Shown: positions 47,589 to 62,039 of the stretch, piece by piece
How the letters are laid out: every line of letters starts with the position of its first letter
Position numbering within the stretch: position 1 is the first letter of the stretch
NCBI GenBank assembly: GCA_036172665.1
Contig: JAYKNF010000017.1
Span: forward strand, 496,001-560,000
Length of the DNA: 64,000 nt
Direction: 5' to 3'
DNA from: Prosopocoilus inquinatus
Lineage: Eukaryota; Arthropoda; Insecta; Coleoptera; Lucanidae
Notes under the pieces: model-generated
Seen by the model: the letters and a program-made list of their open reading frames with translations, nothing else
Databases searched by the model: none
What the model was told of the DNA's origin: nothing
Translations under genes and position numbers: made by a program

Positions 47589-50500
47589 CGATAATGCGTG
47601 TTGTTTCGTTTAAAACTATTTCCAGCTCCTGCTGCGTCCGAAAACTTCGTATCTCACTTCAGATATTCTGGAGCACATCCAAACGTCAAATAACATGATA
47701 GACGAGTAAGGATCGATTAGATACAGCACAGGAACAACGCTAATGCGTGTTGTTTCGTTCAAAACTATTTCCAGCTTCTGCTGCGTCCGAGAACTTCGTA
47801 TCTCACATCAAAGTTATTGGAGTAAATCGAAACGCCAAATAACATGATGGATGAGTAAGGATCGATTAGATACATCACAGGAACAACGCTAATGCGTGTT
47901 GTTTCGTTCAAAACTATTTCCAGCTTCTGCTGCGTCCGAGAACTTCGTATCTCACATCAAAGTTATTGGAGTAAATCGAAACGCCAAATAACATGATGGA
48001 TGAGTAAGGATCGATTAGATACATCACAGGACAACGCTAATGCGTGTTGTTTCGTTTAAAACTATTTCCAGCCCCTGCTGCGTCCGAAAACTTCGTATCT
48101 CACTTCAGAGTTACTGGAGCCCATCCAAACGTCAGATAACATGATAGATGAGTAAGGATCGATTAGGTACATCACAGGAACAACGCTAATGCGTGTTGTT
48201 TCGTTCAAAACTATTTCCAGCTTCTGCTGCGTCCGAAAATTTCGTGTCTCACATTAGAGTTACTGGAGTCCATCGAAACGTCAAATAACATAGTAGCTAA
48301 GTAAGGATCGATTAGATACATCACAGGAACAACGCTAATACGTGTTGTTTCGTTTAAAACTATTTCCAGCTTCTGCTGCGTCCGAAAACTTCGTATCTCA
48401 CTTCAGAGTTGCTGGAGCCCATCCAAACGTCAAATAACATGATAGATAAGTAAGGATCGATTAGATACATCACAGGAACAACGCTAATGCGTGTTGTTTC
48501 ATTTAAAACTATTTCCAGCTTCTACTGCGTCCGAGAACTTCGTATCTCACATCAGAGTTACTAGAGTCCATCGAAACGTCAAATAACATGATAGATAAGT
48601 AAGGATCGATTAGATACATCACAGGAACAACGCTAGTACGTGTTGTTTCGTCTAAAACTATTTCCAGCTTCTGCTGCGTCCGAAAACTTCGTATCTCACT
48701 TCAGAGCTACTTGAGCCCATCCAAAAGCCAAATAACATGATAGATGAGTAAGGCTCGATTAGATACATCACAGGAACAACGCTAATGCGTGTTGTTTCAT
48801 TTAAAACTATTTCCAGCTTCTGCTGCGTCCGAGAACTTCGTATCTCACATCAGGGATACTGGAGTCCATCCAAACGTCAAATAACATGATAGACAAGTAA
48901 GGATTGATTAGATACAGCACAGGAACAACGCTAATGCGTGTTGTTTCGTTCAAAACTATTTCCAGCTCCTCCTGTGTCCGAAAACTTCGTTTCTCACATT
49001 AGAGTTACTGGAGTCCATCCAAACGTCAAATAACATGATAGATAAGTAAGGATCGATTAGATACATCACAGGAACAACGCTAATGCGTGTTGTTTCGTTT
49101 AAAACTATTTCCAGCTTCTGCTGCGTCCGAGAACTTCGTATCTCACATCAAAGTTATTGGAGTCCATCGAAACGCCAAATAACCTGATGGATGAGTAAGG
49201 ATCGATTAGATACATCACAGGAACAACGCTAATGCGTGTTGTTTCGTTCAAAACTATTTCCAGCTTCTGCTGCATCCGAGAACTTCGTATCTCACATCAA
49301 AGTTATTGGAGTAAATCGAAACGCCAAATAACATGATGGATGAGTAAGGATCGATTAGATACATCACAGGACAACGCTAATGCGTGTTGTTTCGTTTAAA
49401 ACTATTTCCAGCTTCAGTTGCGTCCGAAAACTTCGTATCTCACTTCAGAGTTACTGGAGCCCATCCAAACGTCAGATAACATGATAGATGAGTAAGGATC
49501 GATTAGGTACATCACAGGAACAACGCTAATGCGTGTTGTTTCGTTCAAAACTATTTCCAGCTTCTGCTGCGTCCGAAAATTTCGTGTCTCACATTAGAGT
49601 TACTGGAGTCCATCGAAACGTCAAATAACATAGTAGCTAAGTAAGGATCGATTAGATACATCACAGGAACAACGCTAGTACGTGTTGTTTCGTTTAAAAC
49701 TATTTCCAGCTTCTGCTGCGTCCGAGAACTTCGTATCTCACATCAGGGATACTGGAGTCCATCCAAACGTCAAATAACATGATAGATAAGTAAGGATCGA
49801 TTAGATACAGCACAGGAACAACGCTAATACGTGTTGTTTCGTTCAAAACTATTTCCAGCTTCTGCTGCGTCCGAAAATTTTGTATCTCACATCAGAGTTA
49901 CTGGAGTCCATCCAAACTTCAAATAACATGATAGATGAGTAAGGATCGATTAGATACATCACAGGAACAACGCTAATACGTGTTGTTTCGTTTAAAACTA
50001 TTTCCAGCTCCTCCTGTGTCCGAAAACTTCGTTTCTCACATTAGAGTTACTGGAGTCCATCCAAACGTCAAATAACATGATAGATAATTAAGGATCGATT
50101 AGATACAGCACAGGAACAACGTTAATGCGTGTTGTTTCGTTTAAAACTATTTCCAGCTCCTGCTGCGTCCGAAAACTTCGTATCTCACTTCAGAGTTTCT
50201 GGAGCCCATCCAAACGTCAAATAACATGATAGACGAGTAAGGATCGATTAGATACATCACAGGAACAACGCTAATGCGTGTTGTTTCGTTTAAAACTATT
50301 TCCAGCTTCTGCTGCGTCCGAGAACTTCGTATCTCACATCAGGGATACTGGAGTCCATCCAAACGTCAAATAACATGATAGATAAGTAAGGATCGATTAG
50401 ATACAGCACAGGAACAACGCTAATACGTGTTGTTTCGTTTAAAACTATTTCCAGCTTCTGCTGCGTCCGAAAATTTCGTGTCTCACATTAGAGTTACTGG

Positions 50501-51609
50501 AGTCCATCGAAACGTCAAATAACATAGTAGCTAAGTAAGGATCGATTAGATACATCACAGGAACAACGCTAATACGTGTTGTTTCGTTTAAAACTATTTC
50601 CAGCTCCTGCTGCGTCCGAAAACTTCGTATCTCACTTCAGAGTTTCTGGAGCCCATCCAAACGTCAGATAACATGATAGACGAGTAAGGATCGATTAGAT
50701 ACATCACAGGAACAACGCTAATGCGTGTTGTTTCGTTTAAAACTATTTCCAGCTTCTGCTGCGTCCGAGAACTTCGTATCTCACATCAGGGATACTGGAG
50801 TCCATCCAAACGTCAAATAACATGATAGATAAGTAAGGATCGATTATATACAGCACAGGAACAACGCTAATACGTGTTGTTTCGTTCAAAACTATTTCCA
50901 GCTTCTGCTGCGTCCGAAAACTTTGTATCTCACATCAGAGTTACTGGAGTCCATCCAAACTTCAAATAACATGATAGATGAGTAAGGATCGATTAGATAC
51001 ATCACAGGAACAACGCTAATGCGTGTTGTTTCGTTTAAAACTATTTCCAGCTTCTGCTGCGTCCGAGAACTTCGTATCTCACATCAAAGTTATTGGAGTC
51101 CATCGAAACGCCAAATAACCTGATGGATGAGTAAGGATCGATTAGATACATCACAGGAATAACGCTAATGCGTGTTGTTTCGTTTAAAACTATTTCCAGC
51201 TTCTGCTGCGTCCGAAAATTTCGTGTCTCACATTAGAGTTACTGGAGTCCATCGAAACGTCAAATAACATGATAGATGAGTAAGGATCGATTAGATACAT
51301 CACAGGAACAACGCTAATGCGTATTGTTTCGTTTAAAACTATTTCCAGCTCCTCCTGTGTCAGAAAACTTCGTATCTCACATTAGAGTTTCTGGAGTCCA
51401 TCCAAACGTCAAATAACATGATAGATGAGTAAGGATCGATTAGATACAGCACAGGAACAACGTTAATGCGTGTTGTTTCGTTTAAAACTATTTCCAGCTT
51501 CAGTTGCGTCCGAAAACTTCGTATATTACTTCAGAGTTACTGGAGCCCATCCAAACGTCAAATAACATGATAGATGAGTAAGGATCGATTAGGTACATCA
51601 CAGGAACAA
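47589..51609. repeat. HOR unit 11, 27 monomers (4,021 bp), transition unit
   Basis: Order with starts: L 47589, M 47738, M 47887, N 48035, A 48184, P2 48333, S 48482, T 48631, U 48780, V 48929, E 49078, M2 49227, H/N 49375, A 49524, Q-like 49673, D-like 49822, V2 49971, B3 50120, C 50269, A 50418, B 50567, C 50716, D 50865, E 51014, F 51163, G/J 51312, K 51461. V2 has gataattaag, and B3 starts cgttaatgcg with a B body. From 49673 on, classes appear in new combinations that recur to the right but not to the left. Confidence 0.85.
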
Positions 51610-53444
51610 CGATAATGCGTGTTGTTTCGTTTAAAACTATTTCCAGCTCCTGCTGCGTCCGAAAACTTCGTATCTCACTTCAGATATTCTGGAGCACATC
51701 CAAACGTCAAATAACATGATAGACGAGTAAGGATCGATTAGATACAGCACAGGAACAACGCTAATGCGTGTTGTTTCGTTCAAAACTATTTCCAGCTTCT
51801 GCTGCGTCCGAGAACTTCGTATCTCACATCAAAGTTATTGGAGTAAATCGAAACGCCAAATAACATGATGGATGAGTAAGGATCGATTAGATACATCACA
51901 GGAACAACGCTAATGCGTGTTGTTTCGTTCAAAACTATTTCCAGCTTCTGCTGCGTCCGAGAACTTCGTATCTCACATCAAAGTTATTGGAGTAAATCGA
52001 AACGCCAAATAACATGATGGATGAGTAAGGATCGATTAGGTACATCACAGGAACAACGCTAATGCGTGTTGTTTCGTTCAAAACTATTTCCAGCTTCTGC
52101 TGCGTCCGAAAATTTCGTGTCTCACATTAGAGTTACTGGAGTCCATCGAAACGTCAAATAACATAGTAGCTAAGTAAGGATCGATTAGTTACATCACAGG
52201 AACAACGCTAATACGTGTTGTTTCGTTTAAAACTATTTCCAGCTTCAGTTGCGTCCGAAAACTTCGTATATTACTTCAGAGTTACTGGAGCCCATCCAAA
52301 CGTCAAATAACATGATAGATGAGTAAGGATCGATTAGGTACATCACAGGAACAACGATAATGCGTGTTGTTTCGTTTAAAACTATTTCCAGCTCCTGCTG
52401 CGTCCGAAAACTTCGTATCTCACTTCAGATATTCTGGAGCACATCCAAACGTCAGATAACATGATAGATGAGTAAGGATCGATTAGGTACATCACAGGAA
52501 CAACGCTAATGCGTGTTGTTTCGTTCAAAACTATTTCCAGCTTCTGCTGCGTCCGAAAATTTCGTGTCTCACATTAGAGTTACTGGAGTCCATCGAAACG
52601 TCAAATAACATAGTAGCTAAGTAAGGATCGATTAGATACATCACAGGAACAACGCTAATACGTGTTGTTTCGTTTAAAACTATTTCCAGCTTCTGCTGCG
52701 TCCGAAAACTTCGTATCTCACTTCAGAGTTGCTGGAGCCCATCCAAACGTCAAATAACATGATAGATGAGTAAGGATCGATTAGGTACATCACAGGAACA
52801 ACGCTAATGCGTGTTGTTTCGTTCAAAACTATTTCCAGCTTCTGCTGCGTCCGAAAATTTCGTGTCTCACATTAGAGTTACTGGAGTCCATCGAAACGTC
52901 AAATAACATAGTAGCTAAGTAAGGATCGATTAGATACATCACAGGAACAACGCTAGTACGTGTTGTTTCGTTTAAAACTATTTCCAGCTTCTGCTGCGTC
53001 CGAGAACTTCGTATCTTACATCAGGGATACTGGAGTCCATCCAAACGTCAAATAACATGATAGATAAGTAAGGATCGATTAGATACAGCACAGGAACAAC
53101 GCTAATACGTGTTGTTTCGTTTAAAACTATTTCCAGCCCCTGCTGCGTCCGAAAACTTCGTATCTCACTTCAGAGTTACTGGAGCCCATCCAAACGTCAA
53201 ATAACATGATAGATGAGTAAGGATCGATTAGGTACATCACAGGAACAACGCTAATGCGTGTTGTTTCGTTCAAAACTATTTCCAGCTTCTGCTGCGTCCG
53301 AAAATTTCGTGTCTCACATTAGAGTTACTGGAGTCCATCGAAACGTCAAATAACATAGTAGCTAAGTAAGGATCGATTAGATACATCACAGGAACAACGC
53401 TAATACGTGTTGTTTCGTTTAAAACTATTTCCAGCTTCTGCTGC
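50018..53444. repeat. 3,427-bp tandem duplication, first copy
   Basis: Exactly 23 monomers. It matches 53445-56871 with a constant offset of 3,427 bp at five independent markers (gataattaag, the two close L anchors, gattagttac and the G/J hybrid). The left edge is inside V2, where the sequence left of monomer base 48 differs from the second copy. Confidence 0.9.
51312..51460 (+). repeat. G/J hybrid monomer
   Basis: The front is G (tgcgtattg, cctcctgtgtcag, gagtttctggagtcc) and the tail is J (gatagatgag, gatacagcac), followed by K. G H I J is thus shortened to one monomer. A second copy at 54739 lies in the 3,427-bp duplication. Confidence 0.8.
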
Positions 53445-55036
53445 GTCCGAAAACTTCGTTTCTCACATTAGAGTTACTGGAGTCCATCCAAACGTCAAAT
53501 AACATGATAGATAATTAAGGATCGATTAGATACAGCACAGGAACAACGTTAATGCGTGTTGTTTCGTTTAAAACTATTTCCAGCTCCTGCTGCGTCCGAA
53601 AACTTCGTATCTCACTTCAGAGTTTCTGGAGCCCATCCAAACGTCAAATAACATGATAGACGAGTAAGGATCGATTAGATACATCACAGGAACAACGCTA
53701 ATGCGTGTTGTTTCGTTTAAAACTATTTCCAGCTTCTGCTGCGTCTGAGAACTTCGTATCTCACATCAGGGATACTGGAGTCCATCCAAACGTCAAATAA
53801 CATGATAGATAAGTAAGGATCGATTAGATACAGCACAGGAACAACGCTAATACGTGTTGTTTCGTTTAAAACTATTTCCAGCTTCTGCTGCGTCCGAAAA
53901 TTTCGTGTCTCACATTAGAGTTACTGGAGTCCATCGAAACGTCAAATAACATAGTAGCTAAGTAAGGATCGATTAGATACATCACAGGAACAACGCTAAT
54001 ACGTGTTGTTTCGTTTAAAACTATTTCCAGCTCCTGCTGCGTCCGAAAACTTCGTATCTCACTTCAGAGTTTCTGGAGCCCATCCAAACGTCAGATAACA
54101 TGATAGACGAGTAAGGATCGATTAGATACATCACAGGAACAACGCTAATGCGTGTTGTTTCGTTTAAAACTATTTCCAGCTTCTGCTGCGTCCGAGAACT
54201 TCGTATCTCACATCAGGGATACTGGAGTCCATCCAAACGTCAAATAACATGATAGATAAGTAAGGATCGATTATATACAGCACAGGAACAACGCTAATAC
54301 GTGTTGTTTCGTTCAAAACTATTTCCAGCTTCTGCTGCGTCCGAAAACTTTGTATCTCACATCAGAGTTACTGGAGTCCATCCAAACTTCAAATAACATG
54401 ATAGATGAGTAAGGATCGATTAGATACATCACAGGAACAACGCTAATGCGTGTTGTTTCGTTTAAAACTATTTCCAGCTTCTGCTGCGTCCGAGAACTTC
54501 GTATCTCACATCAAAGTTATTGGAGTCCATCGAAACGCCAAATAACCTGATGGATGAGTAAGGATCGATTAGATACATCACAGGAATAACGCTAATGCGT
54601 GTTGTTTCGTTTAAAACTATTTCCAGCTTCTGCTGCGTCCGAAAATTTCGTGTCTCACATTAGAGTTACTGGAGTCCATCGAAACGTCAAATAACATGAT
54701 AGATGAGTAAGGATCGATTAGATACATCACAGGAACAACGCTAATGCGTATTGTTTCGTTTAAAACTATTTCCAGCTCCTCCTGTGTCAGAAAACTTCGT
54801 ATCTCACATTAGAGTTTCTGGAGTCCATCCAAACGTCAAATAACATGATAGATGAGTAAGGATCGATTAGATACAGCACAGGAACAACGTTAATGCGTGT
54901 TGTTTCGTTTAAAACTATTTCCAGCTTCAGTTGCGTCCGAAAACTTCGTATATTACTTCAGAGTTACTGGAGCCCATCCAAACGTCAAATAACATGATAG
55001 ATGAGTAAGGATCGATTAGGTACATCACAGGAACAA
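51610..55036. repeat. HOR unit 12, 23 monomers (3,427 bp)
   Basis: Order with starts: L 51610, M 51759, M 51908, A 52057, K 52206, L 52355, A 52504, P 52653, A 52802, Q 52951, R 53100, A 53249, P/V 53398, B3 53547, C 53696, A 53845, B 53994, C 54143, D 54292, E 54441, F 54590, G/J 54739, K 54888. It holds two L monomers five apart. The usual N after M M is absent, and so is the one-base deletion that always precedes N. The A at 52057 ends gattagttac, a marker repeated exactly 3,427 bp later. Confidence 0.86.
53398..53546 (+). repeat. P/V hybrid monomer at the duplication junction
   Basis: It begins P-like (taatacg, agcttctgctgcg) and changes to V2 (cttcgtttctcac, gataattaag). It is the join between the two 3,427-bp copies and occurs once. 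Confidence 0.82.
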
Positions 55037-56871
55037 CGATAATGCGTGTTGTTTCGTTTAAAACTATTTCCAGCTCCTGCTGCGTCCGAAAACTTCGTAT
55101 CTCACTTCAGATATTCTGGAGCACATCCAAACGTCAAATAACATGATAGACGAGTAAGGATCGATTAGATACAGCACAGGAACAACGCTAATGCGTGTTG
55201 TTTCGTTCAAAACTATTTCCAGCTTCTGCTGCGTCCGAGAACTTCGTATCTCACATCAAAGTTATTGGAGTAAATCGAAACGCCAAATAACATGATGGAT
55301 GAGTAAGGATCGATTAGATACATCACAGGAACAACGCTAATGCGTGTTGTTTCGTTCAAAACTATTTCCAGCTTCTGCTGCGTCCGAGAACTTCGTATCT
55401 CACATCAAAGTTATTGGAGTAAATCGAAACGCCAAATAACATGATGGATGAGTAAGGATCGATTAGGTACATCACAGGAACAACGCTAATGCGTGTTGTT
55501 TCGTTCAAAACTATTTCCAGCTTCTGCTGCGTCCGAAAATTTCGTGTCTCACATTAGAGTTACTGGAGTCCATCGAAACGTCAAATAACATAGTAGCTAA
55601 GTAAGGATCGATTAGTTACATCACAGGAACAACGCTAATACGTGTTGTTTCGTTTAAAACTATTTCCAGCTTCAGTTGCGTCCGAAAACTTCGTATATTA
55701 CTTCAGAGTTACTGGAGCCCATCCAAACGTCAAATAACATGATAGATGAGTAAGGATCGATTAGGTACATCACAGGAACAACGATAATGCGTGTTGTTTC
55801 GTTTAAAACTATTTCCAGCTCCTGCTGCGTCCGAAAACTTCGTATCTCACTTCAGATATTCTGGAGCACATCCAAACGTCAGATAACATGATAGATGAGT
55901 AAGGATCGATTAGGTACATCACAGGAACAACGCTAATGCGTGTTGTTTCGTTCAAAACTATTTCCAGCTTCTGCTGCGTCCGAAAATTTCGTGTCTCACA
56001 TTAGAGTTACTGGAGTCCATCGAAACGTCAAATAACATAGTAGCTAAGTAAGGATCGATTAGATACATCACAGGAACAACGCTAATACGTGTTGTTTCGT
56101 TTAAAACTATTTCCAGCTTCTGCTGCGTCCGAAAACTTCGTATCTCACTTCAGAGTTGCTGGAGCCCATCCAAACGTCAAATAACATGATAGATGAGTAA
56201 GGATCGATTAGGTACATCACAGGAACAACGCTAATGCGTGTTGTTTCGTTCAAAACTATTTCCAGCTTCTGCTGCGTCCGAAAATTTCGTGTCTCACATT
56301 AGAGTTACTGGAGTCCATCGAAACGTCAAATAACATAGTAGCTAAGTAAGGATCGATTAGATACATCACAGGAACAACGCTAGTACGTGTTGTTTCGTTT
56401 AAAACTATTTCCAGCTTCTGCTGCGTCCGAGAACTTCGTATCTTACATCAGGGATACTGGAGTCCATCCAAACGTCAAATAACATGATAGATAAGTAAGG
56501 ATCGATTAGATACAGCACAGGAACAACGCTAATACGTGTTGTTTCGTTTAAAACTATTTCCAGCCCCTGCTGCGTCCGAAAACTTCGTATCTCACTTCAG
56601 AGTTACTGGAGCCCATCCAAACGTCAAATAACATGATAGATGAGTAAGGATCGATTAGGTACATCACAGGAACAACGCTAATGCGTGTTGTTTCGTTCAA
56701 AACTATTTCCAGCTTCTGCTGCGTCCGAAAATTTCGTGTCTCACATTATAGTTACTGGAGTCCATCGAAACGTCAAATAACATAGTAGCTAAGTAAGGAT
56801 CGATTGGATACATCACAGGAACAACGCTAATACGTGTTGTTTCGTTTAAAACTATTTCCAGCTTCTGCTGC
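53445..56871. repeat. 3,427-bp tandem duplication, second copy
   Basis: Directly abuts the first copy; the junction is the P/V hybrid at 53398. Reading the two against each other I noticed only three single-base differences: 53746 (gcgtctgag), 56749 (cattatag) and 56806 (gattggata). This is the most recent large event visible in the window. Confidence 0.9.
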
Positions 56872-57569
56872 GTCCGAAAACTTCGTATCTCACTTCAGAG
56901 TTGCTGGAGCCCATCCAAACGTCAAATAACATGATAGATAAGTAAGGATCGATTAGATACATCACAGGAACAACGCTAATGCGTGTTGTTTCATTTAAAA
57001 CTATTTCCAGCTTCTACTGCGTCCGAGAACTTCGTATCTCACATCAGAGTTACTAGAGTCCATCGAAACGTCAAATAACATGATAGATAAGTAAGGATCG
57101 ATTAGATACATCACAGGAACAACGCTAGTACGTGTTGTTTCGTTTAAAACTATTTCCAGCTTCTGCTGCGTCCGAAAACTTCGTATCTCACTTCAGAGCT
57201 ACTTGAGCCCATCCAAAAGCCAAATAACATGATAGATGAGTAAGGCTCGATTAGATACATCACAGGAACAACGCTAATGCGTGTTGTTTCATTTAAAACT
57301 ATTTCCAGCTTCTGCTGCGTCCGAGAACTTCGTATCTCACATCAGGGATACTGGAGTCCATCCAAACGTCAAATAACATGATAGACAAGTAAGGATTGAT
57401 TAGATACAGCACAGGAACAACGCTAATGCGTGTTGTTTCGTTCAAAACTATTTCCAGCTCCTCCTGTGTCCGAAAACTTCGTTTCTCACATTAGAGTTAC
57501 TGGAGTCCATCCAAACGTCAAATAACATGATAGATAAGTAAGGATCGATTAGATACAGCACAGGAACAA
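55037..57569. repeat. HOR unit 13, leading into the right-hand domain
   Basis: Order with starts: L 55037, M 55186, M 55335, A 55484, K 55633, L 55782, A 55931, P 56080, A 56229, Q 56378, R 56527, A 56676, P2 56825, S 56974, T 57123, U 57272, V 57421. The first twelve and a part of the thirteenth monomers copy unit 12; from P2 the order returns to canonical. 55782 is the last L in the window. Confidence 0.86.
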
Positions 57570-60500
57570 CGCTAATGCGTGTTGTTTCGTTCAAAACTAT
57601 TTCCAGCTTCTGCTGGGTCCGAAAACTTCGTATCTCACATCAAAGTTATTGGAGTAAATCGAAACGCCAAATAACATGATGGATGAGTAAGGATCGATTA
57701 GATACATCACAGGAACAACGCTAATGCGTGTTGTTTCGTTTAAAACTATTTCCAGCTCCTGCTGCGTCCGAAAACTTCGTATCTCACTTCAGAGTTTCTG
57801 TAGCCCATCCAAACTTCAAATAACATTATAGACGAGTAAGGATCGATTAGATACAGCACAGGAACAACGCTAATGCGTGTTGTTTCGTTCAAAACTATTT
57901 CCAGCTTCTGCTGCGTCCGAGAACTTCGTATCTCACATCAAAGTTATTGGAGTAAATCGAAACGCCAAATAACATGATGGATGAGTAAGGATCGATTAGA
58001 TACATCACAGGAACAACGCTAATGCGTGTTGTTTCGTTTAAAACTATTTCCAGCTTCTGCTGCGTCCGAGAACTTCGTATCTCACATCAGGGATACTGGA
58101 GTCCATCCAAACGTCAAATAACATGATAGATAAGTAAGGATCGATTAGATACAGCACAGGAACAACGCTAATACGTGTTGTTTCGTTTAAAACTATTTCC
58201 AGCTCCTGCTGCGTCCGAAAACTTCGTATCTCACTTCAGAGTTACTGGAGCCCATCCAAACGTCAAATAACATGATAGATGAGTAAGGATCGATTAGGTA
58301 CATCACAGGAACAACGCTAATGCGTGTTGTTTCGTTCAAAACTATTTCCAGCTTCTGCTGCGTCCGAAAATTTCGTGTCTCACATTAGAGTTACTGGAGT
58401 CCATCGAAACGTCAAATAACATGATAGATAAGTAAGGATCGATTAGATACATCACAGGAACAACGCTAGTACGTGTTGTTTCGTTTAAAACTATTTCCAG
58501 CTTCTGCTGCGTCCGAAAACTTCGTATCTCACTTCAGAGTTACTTGAGCCCATCCAAAAGCCAAATAACATGATAGATGAGTAAGGCTCGATTAGATACA
58601 TCACAGGAACAACGCTAATGCGTGTTGTTTCATTTAAAACTATTTCCAGCTTCTGCTGCGTCCGAGAACTTCGTATCTCACATCAGGGATACTGGAGTCC
58701 ATCCAAACGTCAAATAACATGATAGATAAGTAAGGATCGATTAGATACAGCACAGGAACAACGCTAATACGTGTTGTTTCGTTTAAAACTATTTCCAGCC
58801 CCTGCTGCGTCCGAAAACTTCGTATCTCACTTCAGAGTTACTGGAGCCCATCCAAACGTCAAATAACATGATAGATGAGTAAGGATCGATTAGGTACATC
58901 ACAGGAACAACGCTAATGCGTGTTGTTTCGTTCAAAACTATTTCCAGCTTCTGCTGCGTCCGAAAATTTCGTGTCTCACATTAGAGTTACTGGAGTCCAT
59001 CGAAACGTCAAATGACATAGTAGCTAAGTAAGGATCGATTAGATACATCACAGGAACAACGCTAATACGTGTTGTTTCGTTTAAAACTATTTCCAGCTCC
59101 ATCTGCGTCCGAAAACTTCGTATCTCACTTCAGAGTTGCTGGAGCCCATCCAAACGTCAAATAACATGATAGATAAGTAAGGATCGATTAGATACATCAC
59201 AGGAACAACGCTAATGCGTGTTGTTTCATTTAAAACTATTTCCAGCTTCTACTGCGTCCGAGAACTTCGTATCTCACATCAGAGTTACTAGAGTCCATCG
59301 AAACGTCAAATAACATGATAGATAAGTAAGGATCGATTAGATACATCACAGGAACAACGCTAGTACGTGTTGTTTCGTTTAAAACTATTTCCAGCTTCTG
59401 CTGCGTCCGAAAACTTCGTATCTCACTTCAGAGCTACTTGAGCCCATCCAAAAGCCAAATAACATGATAGATGAGTAAGGCTCGATTAGATACATCACAG
59501 GAACAACGCTAATGCGTGTTGTTTCATTTAAAACTATTTCCAGCTTCTGCTGCGTCCGAGAACTTCGTATCTCACATCAGGGATACTGGAGTCCATCCAA
59601 ACGTCAAATAACATGATAGACAAGTAAGGATTGATTAGATACAGCACAGGAACAACGCTAATGCGTGTTGTTTCGTTCAAAACTATTTCCAGCTCCTCCT
59701 GTGTCCGAAAACTTCGTTTCTCACATTAGAGTTACTGGAGTCCATCCAAACGTCAAATAACATGATAGATAAGTAAGGATCGATTAGATACAGCACAGGA
59801 ACAACGCTAATACGTGTTGTTTCGTTTAAATCTATTTCCAGCTTCTGCTGCGTCCGAAAATTTCGTGTCTCACATTAGAGTTACTGGAGTCCATCGAAAC
59901 GTCAAATAACATAGTAGCTAAGTAAGGATCGATTAGATACATCACAGGAACAACGCTAATGCGTGTTGTTTCGTTCAAAACTATTTCCAGCTTCTGCTGG
60001 GTCCGAAAACTTCGTATCTCACATCAAAGTTATTGGAGTAAATCGAAACGCCAAATAACATGATGGATGAGTAAGGATCGATTAGATATTTCACAGGAAC
60101 AACGCTAATGCGTGTTGTTTCGTTTAAAACTATTTCCAGCTCCTGCTGCGTCCGAAAACTTCGTATCTCACTTCAGAGTTTCTGTAGCCCATCCAAACTT
60201 CAAATAACATTATAGACGAGTAAGGATCGATTAGATACAGCACAGGAACAACGCTAATGCGTGTTGTTTCGTTCAAAACTATTTCCAGCTTCTGCTGCGT
60301 CCGAGAACTTCGTATCTCACATCAAAGTTATTGGAGTAAATCGAAACGCCAAATAACATGATGGATGAGTAAGGATCGATTAGATACATCACAGGAACAA
60401 CGCTAATGCGTGTTGTTTCGTTTAAAACTATTTCCAGCTTCTGCTGCGTCCGAGAACTTCGTATCTCACATCAGGGATACTGGAGTCCATCCAAACGTCA

Positions 60501-61145
60501 AATAACATGATAGATAAGTAAGGATCGATTAGATACAGCACAGGAACAACGCTAATACGTGTTGTTTCGTTTAAAACTATTTCCAGCTCCTGCTGCGTCC
60601 GAAAACTTCGTATCTCACTTCAGAGTTACTGGAGCCCATCCAAACGTCAAATAACATGATAGATGAGTAAGGATCGATTAGGTACATCACAGGAACAACG
60701 CTAATGCGTGTTGTTTCGTTCAAAACTATTTCCAGCTTCTGCTGCGTCCGAAAATTTCGTGTCTCACATTAGAGTTACTGGAGTCCATCGAAACATCAAA
60801 TAACATGATAGATAAGTAAGGATCGATTAGATACATCACAGGAACAACGCTAGTACGTGTTGTTTCGTTTAAAACTATTTCCAGCTTCTGCTGCGTCCGA
60901 AAACTTCGTATCTCACTTCAGAGTTACTTGAGCCCATCCAAAAGCCAAATAACATGATAGATGAGTAAGGCTCGATTAGATACATCACAGGAACAACGCT
61001 AATGCGTGTTGTTTCATTTAAAACTATTTCCAGCTTCTGCTGCGTCCGAGAACTTCGTATCTCACATCAGGGATACTGGAGTCCATCCAAACGTCAAATA
61101 ACATGATAGATAAGTAAGGATTGATTAGATACAGCACAGGAACAA
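57570..61145. repeat. Doubled eight-monomer sub-repeat M3 B2 M C R2 A2 T2 U2
   Basis: The eight-monomer block 57570-58761 returns at 59954-61145, 2,384 bp (16 monomers) later, with R A P3 S T U V A in between. A third, partial return (M3 B2 M C R2) starts at 62785. The copies differ by few bases; for example 60797 has cgaaacatcaa where 58413 has cgaaacgtcaa. Confidence 0.82.
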
Positions 61146-62039
61146 CGCTAATGCGTGTTGTTTCGTTCAAAACTATTTCCAGCTTCTGCTGGGTCCGAAA
61201 ACTTCGTATCTCACATCAAAGTTATTGGAGTAAATCGAAACGCCAAATAACATGATGGATGAGTAAGGATCGATTAGATATTTCACAGGAACAACGCTAA
61301 TGCGTGTTGTTTCGTTTAAAACTATTTCCAGCTCCTGCTGCGTCCGAAAACTTCGTATCTCACTTCAGAGTTTCTGTAGCCCATCCAAACTTCAAATAAC
61401 ATTATAGACGAGTAAGGATCGATTAGATACAGCACAGGAACAACGCTAATGCGTGTTGTTTCGTTCAAAATTATTTCCAGCTTCTGCTGCGTCCGAGAAC
61501 TTCGTATCTCACATCAAAGTTATTGGAGTAAATCGAAACGCCAAATAACATGATGGATGAGTAAGGATCGATTAGATACATCACAGGAAAAACGCTAATG
61601 CGTATTGTTTCGTTTAAAACTATTTCCAGCTCCTCCTGTGTCCGAAAACTTCTTATCTCACATTAGAGTTACTAGAGTCCATCCAAACGTCAAATAACAT
61701 GATAGATAAGTAAGGATCGATTAGATACAGCACAGGAACAACGCTAATGCGTGTTGTTTCGTTCAAAACTATTTCCAGCTTCTGCTGGGTCCGAGAACTT
61801 CGTATCTCACATCAAAGTTATTGGAGTAAATCGAAACGCCAAATAACATGATGGATGAGTAAGGATCGATTAGATACATCACAGGAACAACGCTAATGCG
61901 TGTTGTTTCGTTTAAAACTATTTCCAGCTTCTGCTGCGTCCGAGAACTTCGTATCTCACATCAGGGATACTGGAGTCCATCCAAACGTCAAATAACATGA
62001 TAGATGAGTAAGGATCGATTAGGTACATCACAGGAACAA

